The translations under genes were made by a program, and so were the position numbers. Shown here piece by piece: positions 58,859 to 64,000 of a stretch of 64,000 nucleotides of DNA. Origin of the DNA: Clostridiales bacterium (GTDB lineage Bacteria; Bacillota; Clostridia; Christensenellales; Pumilibacteraceae); NCBI GenBank assembly GCA_014799665.1, contig JAAVHP010000002.1:1-64000 (forward strand). The letters are read 5' to 3'. The notes beneath the pieces are model-generated. The model worked only from the letters and a program-made list of their open reading frames with translations. It ran no database searches and was not told where the DNA came from. Numbering within the stretch: position 1 is the first letter of the stretch; each line of letters opens with the position of its first letter.

Positions 58859-58877
58859 AAGAACTCCTTTTCGGTAG

Positions 58878-58910
58878 AAAAAAAGCGCCGCGATAAACCA
58901 TCGCGACGCC
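58878..58910 (-). terminator. Terminator inside the leader of the binding-protein/BspA operon
   Basis: Minus strand ATCGCG-type stem of ten pairs with one mismatch (GCGTCGCGAT with ATCGCGGCGC), followed by T7. It lies between the promoter at 58944-58972 and the ATG at 58858. It could be the asnS terminator or an attenuator. A short alternative pairing GTAGA/TCTAC spans it. Confidence 0.7.
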
Positions 58911-58943
58911 TTCGTCTACTGCCAATATATGATATTAGTGGGA

Positions 58944-58972
58944 ATTATACCACATAAAATAACGCTTGTCAA
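58944..58972 (-). promoter_or_regulatory. Consensus promoter of the binding-protein/BspA operon
   Basis: Minus strand TTGACA, 17-bp spacer, TATAAT. Expected start is near 58937, so the leader is about 80 nt and includes the terminator hairpin. Confidence 0.88.
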
Positions 58973-59000
58973 GCACCTTTCAAAGATTTTTTTACCTTAT

Positions 59001-60380
59001 TTACGCAAGGTTGTCTTTCGTTCTCGGGAACTCGATAACGTCGCGGATATTCGCCATGCCCGTTACGTACATGAGCATACGCTCCAAGCCGAGCCCGAAC
59101 CCGCTGTGCGGCACCGTGCCGAACTTCCGGAGATCGAGGTAGTTAGCGTAGTCGCTGAGCTTCATACCACGGTCCTGTATTTCTTTAAGAAGCTTGTCGT
59201 AGTCGGCTTCACGCTCGGAGCAGCCTATTATCTCGCCCACGCCGGGAACGAGAAGGTCGGTTGCGGCGACGGTCTGTCCGTCGGGGTTTTGCTTCATGTA
59301 GAAAGACTTGATCTTTCTCGGGTAGTTGACCACGAACACGGGTTTCTTGAAATACTCGTCGGTGAGATACCGTTCGTGCTCGGTCTGCAAGTCGAGCCCC
59401 CACTCCACCGGGTACACGAACTGCTTGCCCGACTTCTTCAAGATCTCTATCGCGTCGGCGTAGTCCACCCTGCCGAACTCGCTGTCGACTACGTGCTGCA
59501 ATTTGGCGATAAGCCCTTTCTCGAACCGCTCGTCGAAGAATTTAAGCTCGCTCTCGCAATTCTTCAATAAGTGCGCGATAATGCTTTTTATCATGTCGGT
59601 CGCAATGCCGATAATGTCGTCAATGTCCGCGAACGCGACCTCGGGCTCAACCTGCCAAAACTCTGCGGCGTGGCGCGGCGTGTTGCTGTTCTCGGCGCGG
59701 AAGGTCGGGCCGAACGTATATATCTTGCCGAGCGCGGTCGCCATGACCTCGCCTTCGAGCTGACCCGAAACGGTAAGCCCCGCACTGCGCCCGAAGAAGT
59801 CGTTCTTGTAATACTCGTCCTCGGTCTTGTATTTTTTATCGAAGCCGATCGAAGTGACCTTGAACACCTCGCCCGCGCCCTCGCAGTCGCTACCGGTGAT
59901 TATGGGCGAATGAACGTAGTAATATCCGTTCTCGTGGAAGAATTTATGAATGGCGTACGACAGCTCGCTTCTTACGCGGAACACGGCGTTGAACGTGTTC
60001 GTGCGAACGCGTAGGTGCGGGATCGTGCGCAAAAACTCCATTGTGTGGCGTTTCTTTTGGAGCGGGTACGTGCCGTCGCTACCGCCAAGCAAGGTCGCTT
60101 TTTTCGCGCGGATCTCCACGCTCTCGTCTTTCATGCCGCGCTCGACGCTTCCCGTAACGGACAGCGCCGCGCCGAGACCGAGCATGGGTGCAAGCGCCTC
60201 GTCGTTAAAATCGGCTTTATCGAAAACGATTTGAATATGTTCGAGCGAGCTTCCGTCGTTGAGCTCGACGAACGCCACGTTCTTGCTGTCGCGCGAGGTG
60301 CGCACCCAGCCGCAAACCGTTACAGTCTTTCCGATCAGTCCGCTACTCTCGCGAACCTTTTTAATATCGATGTGTTCCAT
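59001..60380 (-). CDS. asnS: Asparaginyl-tRNA synthetase
   Basis: 459 residues from ATG 60380 with GGGTGGG upstream. An N-terminal OB-fold anticodon domain (TVCGWVRTSRDSKNVAFVELNDGSSLEHIQIVF) precedes a class II core: motif 2 FRAENSNTPRHAAEFWQVEPE, motif 3 GFGLGLERMLMYVTG. The SGQLEGEV segment favours AsnS over AspS. It charges tRNA(Asn). I looked for a T-box leader; only about 25 nt separate the predicted start from the ATG, so none fits. Confidence 0.96.
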   Translation of the reverse strand: MEHIDIKKVRESSGLIGKTVTVCGWVRTSRDSKNVAFVELNDGSSLEHIQIVFDKADFNDEALAPMLGLGAALSVTGSVERGMKDESVEIRAKKATLLGGSDGTYPLQKKRHTMEFLRTIPHLRVRTNTFNAVFRVRSELSYAIHKFFHENGYYYVHSPIITGSDCEGAGEVFKVTSIGFDKKYKTEDEYYKNDFFGRSAGLTVSGQLEGEVMATALGKIYTFGPTFRAENSNTPRHAAEFWQVEPEVAFADIDDIIGIATDMIKSIIAHLLKNCESELKFFDERFEKGLIAKLQHVVDSEFGRVDYADAIEILKKSGKQFVYPVEWGLDLQTEHERYLTDEYFKKPVFVVNYPRKIKSFYMKQNPDGQTVAATDLLVPGVGEIIGCSEREADYDKLLKEIQDRGMKLSDYANYLDLRKFGTVPHSGFGLGLERMLMYVTGMANIRDVIEFPRTKDNLA

Positions 60381-60407
60381 AACCCACCCGTTGTTTTTAT
60401 TGAAAAT

Positions 60408-60437
60408 ATTATACAGCGAGTACGCGACAGTTGTCAA
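60408..60437 (-). promoter_or_regulatory. asnS promoter
   Basis: Minus strand TTGACA, 18-bp spacer, TATAAT. Confidence 0.8.
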
Positions 60438-60443
60438 GTAATA

Positions 60444-60492
60444 CTTACTTTCTTTTGAATAAAAGAAAGTAAGCAAAGAAAAGTTACGTTGG
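60444..60492 (+). repeat. Dispersed hairpin repeat, variant
   Basis: CTTACTTTCTTTTG-aat-AAAAGAAAGTAAG then CAAAGAAAAGTTACG. Confidence 0.75.
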
Positions 60493-60498
60493 GTTGCA

Positions 60499-61242
60499 TT
60501 AATTATAACCTTTTCTTCTAAACACCACTACCGCTACTACCGACAACGCGGCGGTATAACCCAAAACTACGAGCGCGGGCAGCCACACGTTTGCATAGTC
60601 GCCGGCGAGAGTATAGCGTATAAGGTCGTACGCGTGCGCAAAAGGCAGAACGTGACAAAACACGTTAAACCCGCCGCCTATCATATCGAGGTCGAACCAC
60701 ATACCGCTGAGTAACGCCGCGACCTGAACGACTACCGAGCACAGCGGCGGCGCGTTCTTTGCCGAGAGCAGACTTCCCATTATCATGCCGATAGCTACGA
60801 ACAACAGCGCAACAACGAGCGAAAACAAAAACGCGGGGAGAATATTCACGCTCGCCGTCAAGCCGAAGCACAAGGCGACGATATAAGTCACAACCGTTTG
60901 CACGACGGATATCGGCAGCACGCCGAGCGCATAGCCCGCAATGAAATCGAGTTTTTTCATTGGCGACGACATAAGCCGCGCGAGGAAGCTTTGCGACCTG
61001 TCGCCCGAAACGATAAGCGCGGTGAACAGGCTCAAAAACGACGCGCCGAAAATAACTACCCCGCCCGTAAACCTATCCACGCCGAACATGGGCACGTGCT
61101 CCGCCGCGCCGCCTATGCTCTTTACTATCGCTTGCATTATTACGAATATAATTAGCGGCAACGCAAGCCCGAACGCCCAGCTTATCGGCGAGCGCATGAT
61201 TTCCTTGATATTTCTTTTACCGAATACGACCGCTCTATTCAT
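60499..61242 (-). CDS. ABC-2 permease of a TetR-linked exporter
   Basis: 247 residues from ATG 61242 (GGGGGAG seven bases upstream; a GTG two codons earlier is in frame). Six membrane helices. The ABC2_membrane pattern includes ADRTQ-like SGDRSQSFLARLMSSPMKKLDFIAGYALGVLPISVVQ. It overlaps the ATPase gene by eight bases. With the ATPase it should form a drug- or lipid-type exporter. Confidence 0.88.
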   Translation of the reverse strand: MNRAVVFGKRNIKEIMRSPISWAFGLALPLIIFVIMQAIVKSIGGAAEHVPMFGVDRFTGGVVIFGASFLSLFTALIVSGDRSQSFLARLMSSPMKKLDFIAGYALGVLPISVVQTVVTYIVALCFGLTASVNILPAFLFSLVVALLFVAIGMIMGSLLSAKNAPPLCSVVVQVAALLSGMWFDLDMIGGGFNVFCHVLPFAHAYDLIRYTLAGDYANVWLPALVVLGYTAALSVVAVVVFRRKGYN

Positions 61243-61978
61243 TTGCACACTCCCCCGACAGCTTTAAAAACGCGTCCTCGAATTTTTCTTCGCCTGCCCG
61301 CTCGGTAAGCTCTGCGGCAGTGCCGACCGCCGCGATCTCGCCGTGCGACATTATAGCTATGCGGTCGCACAACGCTTCCGCTTCTTCGAGGTAGTGCGTG
61401 GTAAGCACGATAGCCGTCGTCTTTTTTATTTCGCCGATATACTTCCACAGCTCTCTGCGCGCAACGACGTCCAGCCCGAGCGTCGGCTCGTCCAAGAACA
61501 CGAGCCTGGGGTTTGTGATGAGCGCCATGCCGATAGACAGCCTGCGCATAAGCCCGCCCGACAGCTTGCCCGCGCGGTCGTTCGCACGCTCGCCGAGTTT
61601 GAGCCTTTCTATCATGGCGTTTGCGGCGGTTGCCGCGTCCTGCTTATTCATGCCATAAAGCTCGGAGACGAGCAAAAGATTTTCGCGCACGGACAGCATA
61701 GGCGCTACCGCCGTTTCCTGCGGACTGACGTTGATGAGCGATTTCGCTTGCTCGCTTTGCTTGACGATATCCATATCGAACACTGTAACGGTTCCGCCGT
61801 CGGGCGGAATAAGCCCCGAACATATTTTTATTGTGGTCGACTTGCCCGCGCCGTTCATGCCGAGAAGCCCTACCGTTTCGTTCTCGCCCACTTCGAGCGA
61901 AACGCCTTTCACCGCCTCGACCGTCCGCTTCCGTACGCGAAAGCTTTTATATAGGTTTTCTATTTTCAATGCATACAT
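61235..61978 (-). CDS. ABC-2 exporter ATPase of a TetR-linked exporter
   Basis: 247 residues. Walker A is GMNGAGKST (about 35-43), Q-loop SPQETAVAPMLSVREN, signature LSGGLMRRLSIGMAL, Walker B LVFLDEPTLGLD and switch LTTHYLEEAEALCD. This is the CcmA/DrrA-type ATPase of multidrug ABC-2 exporters. It lies six bases after the TetR stop, with GGGG and AGAG before its ATG, in one operon of regulator, ATPase and permease. Confidence 0.93.
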   Translation of the reverse strand: MYALKIENLYKSFRVRKRTVEAVKGVSLEVGENETVGLLGMNGAGKSTTIKICSGLIPPDGGTVTVFDMDIVKQSEQAKSLINVSPQETAVAPMLSVRENLLLVSELYGMNKQDAATAANAMIERLKLGERANDRAGKLSGGLMRRLSIGMALITNPRLVFLDEPTLGLDVVARRELWKYIGEIKKTTAIVLTTHYLEEAEALCDRIAIMSHGEIAAVGTAAELTERAGEEKFEDAFLKLSGECANE

Positions 61979-61984
61979 TTTCTC

Positions 61985-62533
61985 TTACCCCTTAATCTTA
62001 TAAAACCCCGTCATGCCCTGCGTTATCTCTTTTACCCAGTCTTTTATTTCGTCGGCGGTCACGCTCGTCTTATTATCGGCGCACATACTCGCAAGCCCGT
62101 GAACAGCCATCCAAATACACAGATGCAAGCGATACACCTTTTCTCTATCGAGCCCCGTAATGCCCGCGAGCCGCTCGATGATATCGGTGCCCAAAAGCTT
62201 ATGCGCCATGTCGTCGAGCCCGTTATACTCGTAATGATTGCCGCGGAACAGAAAGTCAAACAGCTTGCTCTTTTCCGCCGCGAACTTGACGTACCCCACC
62301 GCCTGATCAAGCGCCTCGCCCTTTACGTACTCGCCGTAAATTTGGTACCCGCGCTCTATCGCCGCCTTTTTAAGCCCGTCCATATCGCCGAACTCGCGGT
62401 AGATCGGCTGGGTGGAAATTCCAAGCTCTGCGGCAAGCGCACGCGCCGACAATTCGTCCTTCCCCTCGCGCTCGATAAGCGCAAGCGCGCCGTCTATCAT
62501 CGTTTGCCTATTGGTTACTATCTCTCTTGCCAT
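61985..62533 (-). CDS. TetR-family repressor
   Basis: 182 residues. N-terminal helix-turn-helix (ALIEREGKDELSARALAAELGISTQPIYREFGDMDGLKKAAIERGYQIY, about 15-64), then a WHG/TetR_C-type ligand-binding domain (SKLFDFLFRGNHYEYNGLDDMAHKLLG). It likely represses its own operon, which encodes the downstream exporter, through the palindrome at 62546-62569. The inducer is unknown. GGCGG precedes the ATG. Confidence 0.93.
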   Translation of the reverse strand: MAREIVTNRQTMIDGALALIEREGKDELSARALAAELGISTQPIYREFGDMDGLKKAAIERGYQIYGEYVKGEALDQAVGYVKFAAEKSKLFDFLFRGNHYEYNGLDDMAHKLLGTDIIERLAGITGLDREKVYRLHLCIWMAVHGLASMCADNKTSVTADEIKDWVKEITQGMTGFYKIKG

Positions 62534-62545
62534 AAACCGCCCTCA

Positions 62546-62569
62546 ATAAAATAACAGTTGTTATTTTAT
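62546..62569. promoter_or_regulatory. TetR-type operator palindrome
   Basis: ATAAAATAACA (62546-62556), two-base centre GT, TGTTATTTTAT (62559-62569): an 11-bp perfect dyad. It starts 13 bp upstream of the repressor ATG and directly adjoins the -10 box, covering the predicted transcription start. Confidence 0.85.
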
Positions 62570-62598
62570 ATTATAAGCGATGTTAAGAAAAAAGTCAA
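62570..62598 (-). promoter_or_regulatory. Promoter of the TetR-exporter operon
   Basis: Minus strand TTGACT, 17-bp spacer, TATAAT, with the operator immediately downstream. Confidence 0.88.
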
Positions 62599-62650
62599 GC
62601 ATTTTTTCAAAACGAATAAAACCCGAATAGCTACGCATACTAACGGCACT

Positions 62651-63157
62651 ATGAATAATTCAGTCATTGTTAAGAACGAAAGAAAGATGTCGAGCATGGC
62701 GCTGTTTTGGGTGTGCGTGCTCACAACCGTAGGAATCGGGCTTGCGATCTCGTACAGCTCGGGCATATTCGGCGGCGTTCAGAATGCTGCCGGACTGCCG
62801 TTCCGAATCCCGCGCTGGCTCGTTATTGCCGCACCGCCCGTTTTGTTCTTGCATCTCGGGATCGCTCTATACGCCGCGCTTAACGCGAACATCTATTCCG
62901 AAAACCTCAAAATGGTGCGCGGCTGGATGTGGGCGTTCTGGATAACGACCTTCATTGCCACGGCGATCACGCCCTTCTTTATCTTCTACGGTATGCCCGT
63001 TGCGGCGTATATCATGTCGGCGATAACGACGGGTCTTGCGCTCGGCACAACGCTGCTCGTCTACCGTCAGAGCATCGGCGGCGGCGTGGTCATGACGATA
63101 TTCTTTATCGTCGTCGCGCTCATAATGGTCTACCTTGGCTACTGGGCGTTTGCGTAA
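62651..63157 (+). CDS. TspO/MBR-like five-helix membrane protein
   Basis: 168 residues from ATG 62651; later ATGs at 62687 and 62696 are possible. Five hydrophobic helices. The first loop GLPFRIPRWLVIAAPPVLFLHLGIALYAAL recalls the LxxPxWxxPP-x-x-F-x-x-x-W-x-x-LY signature of TspO. A helix with WMWAFWITTFIATAITPFFIFYGMPVAAY follows. TspO proteins bind tetrapyrroles or cholesterol-like ligands. Similarity is moderate, so the assignment is tentative. It is divergent from the TetR operon and might be controlled by the same operator. Confidence 0.6.
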   Translation: MNNSVIVKNERKMSSMALFWVCVLTTVGIGLAISYSSGIFGGVQNAAGLPFRIPRWLVIAAPPVLFLHLGIALYAALNANIYSENLKMVRGWMWAFWITTFIATAITPFFIFYGMPVAAYIMSAITTGLALGTTLLVYRQSIGGGVVMTIFFIVVALIMVYLGYWAFA

Positions 63158-63183
63158 ACCTTAACTTAATAAAAATACGCACA

Positions 63184-63216
63184 AAAAAATTCACCGAGCA
63201 TATCGGTGAATTTTTG
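63184..63216. terminator. Bidirectional intrinsic terminator
   Basis: AAAAAATTCACCGA-gcata-TCGGTGAATTTTTG after the TspO-like gene. Confidence 0.88.
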
Positions 63217-63325
63217 TTACTTCTTTTGAAAAAGAAGTAACCAAGAAAACTTTGATTTCGAGTTTCGCTTATGTGCTTAGTTTATTTGTTCACCCGAATA
63301 TTTTTATTACGTTATAATTTGCTCA
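63217..63325 (+). repeat. Dispersed hairpin repeat, long copy
   Basis: GTTACTTCTTTTG/AAAAAGAAGTAAC, tail CAAGAAAACTTTGATTTCG and TTCACCCGAATATTTTTAT. Its distal part overlaps the end of the psd gene. Confidence 0.75.
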
Positions 63326-64000
63326 ACGCCACTTTCGCCTATTTTTTCGCCGCACTTGACTACCGTTTCGCAGTCGTTTTGGGTGTTGACGAAAAACTCG
63401 TCGTCGACGATCGCCGCGTCTTTTTTAAGCAGCACTATCACAGTCGAACCGCCGAACTCGAACATACCCTTTTCGTCACCGCGTTCAAACCGTCCGCTCT
63501 TTACCTTATTTACAATGCGACCGACCATCATTGCGCCCACCTCGACCATTACGGCTTTGCCGAAATTATCGGTATCGAGCACGGTGTATTCGCGGCAGTT
63601 CTCGGTGAATACTCGGCGGTTTTCGAGCGCGATCGGCTGTACGGTGTGCAGCCTGCCTTTTATAAAGGTATTGCTATGCGCGTTGCCGCCGTCGAAAAAG
63701 AAATACCTATGATAGTCGGTAACGCACAGCCTGAACACGAGTGCCGTGCCGCCCGCAAACTCTTGCGCGAGCTCGGCGTTTTTCAACAGGCTTTCCACCG
63801 TGTAATCGAAGCCCTTTACGTTAAAGGTCAGCCCGTCCGTTATTTTATACGCGGACAGCTTACCGTCGCACGGCGAAATGAGCGAGCTTGGCTCACGATC
63901 GAACGGACGTAGTTCGGGCTTTATCCTGCGCGTAAAAAACGCGTTAAAGCTTTTATAGTCCTCATCGAGATATTGCGACATATCTATGCCGTTCTTCTCG
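63307..64000 (-). CDS. psd: Phosphatidylserine decarboxylase, 5' end outside window
   Basis: At least 231 codons; the frame stays open to the window edge. An internal Met at 63981 is preceded by EKNGID, which continues the conserved segment IDMSQYLDEDYKSFNAFFTRRIKPELRPFD, so the true start lies beyond 64000. Further motifs are SPCDGKL, VTDYHRYFFF (His of the catalytic region), EVGAMMVGRI and GGST (about 25-30 residues before the end of the beta core), the autocleavage site that yields the pyruvoyl group at Ser. It makes phosphatidylethanolamine. The C-terminal codons lie within the repeat tail. Confidence 0.92.
   Translation of the reverse strand, partial: EKNGIDMSQYLDEDYKSFNAFFTRRIKPELRPFDREPSSLISPCDGKLSAYKITDGLTFNVKGFDYTVESLLKNAELAQEFAGGTALVFRLCVTDYHRYFFFDGGNAHSNTFIKGRLHTVQPIALENRRVFTENCREYTVLDTDNFGKAVMVEVGAMMVGRIVNKVKSGRFERGDEKGMFEFGGSTVIVLLKKDAAIVDDEFFVNTQNDCETVVKCGEKIGESGVEQIIT

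Noticed and set aside
60381..60437. T-box leader for asnS
   Set aside because: The promoter lies too close to the ATG; no room for a T-box structure and no T-box sequence.

Overview
The window reads as chromosome of an anaerobic, endospore-forming member of the Clostridia (Firmicutes), probably an uncultured gut-type lineage. This is inferred from sleB, ypeB and spoIIR, FeoA/FeoB iron uptake, many Gram-positive lipoproteins with short lipoboxes, GGAGG-type ribosome sites and no outer-membrane genes. Coding DNA is moderately GC-rich with a strong third-position bias, so long but meaningless antisense frames are common. I saw no rRNA, tRNA, CRISPR array, prophage or transposase gene.

Layout. 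1-8 kb: dispersed repeats, a small DNA-binding protein, two lipoproteins (one with a 16-unit GGET repeat) and a glycoside hydrolase family 2 relative that seems to have lost its catalytic residues. 8-15 kb: a DUF421 membrane protein, an asymmetric heterodimeric ABC exporter, a polysaccharide deacetylase and a nucleoside phosphorylase. 15-26 kb: ftsH with a membrane partner, an AAA ATPase, tex, an SPFH/zinc-ribbon protein, a PP-loop tRNA-thiolation-like enzyme, a HAD phosphatase and a CNNM/CorC transporter. 26-32 kb: small lipoproteins, an acetyltransferase, and a feoA-feoA-feoB-Cys-rich operon behind a consensus promoter with two tandem 16-bp sites. 32-42 kb: gluQ, glpK, a repeat surface protein, the sporulation group ypeB-sleB-spoIIR, and ybaB-recR. 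42-51 kb: a parvulin-like lipoprotein, a SEC-C protein, a hybrid histidine kinase and a three-gene ABC-2 exporter whose promoter contains a G9 tract. 51-64 kb: a DUF1538 transporter-like protein with two PII-like proteins, a BspA-like lipoprotein operon with a binding protein, asnS, a TetR-controlled ABC exporter, a TspO-like protein and a psd gene cut by the window edge.

Intergenic DNA is unusually informative. A hairpin repeat (core ACTTCTTT-loop-AAAGAAGT) recurs more than 15 times, often exactly at stop codons, and in two genes it supplies the C-terminal codons and the stop. Two related structured elements (about 5.6 and 42.6 kb) share a conserved loop and covarying stems and look like two copies of one structured RNA. 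Six genes have a near-consensus promoter placed so that transcription should begin at or within a few bases of the start codon, without a Shine-Dalgarno sequence, which suggests leaderless mRNAs. The most notable candidates are this RNA pair, the possibly phase-variable promoter at 51.06 kb, and the DUF1538/PII-like operon. All functional statements rest on reading motifs; no database search was possible.
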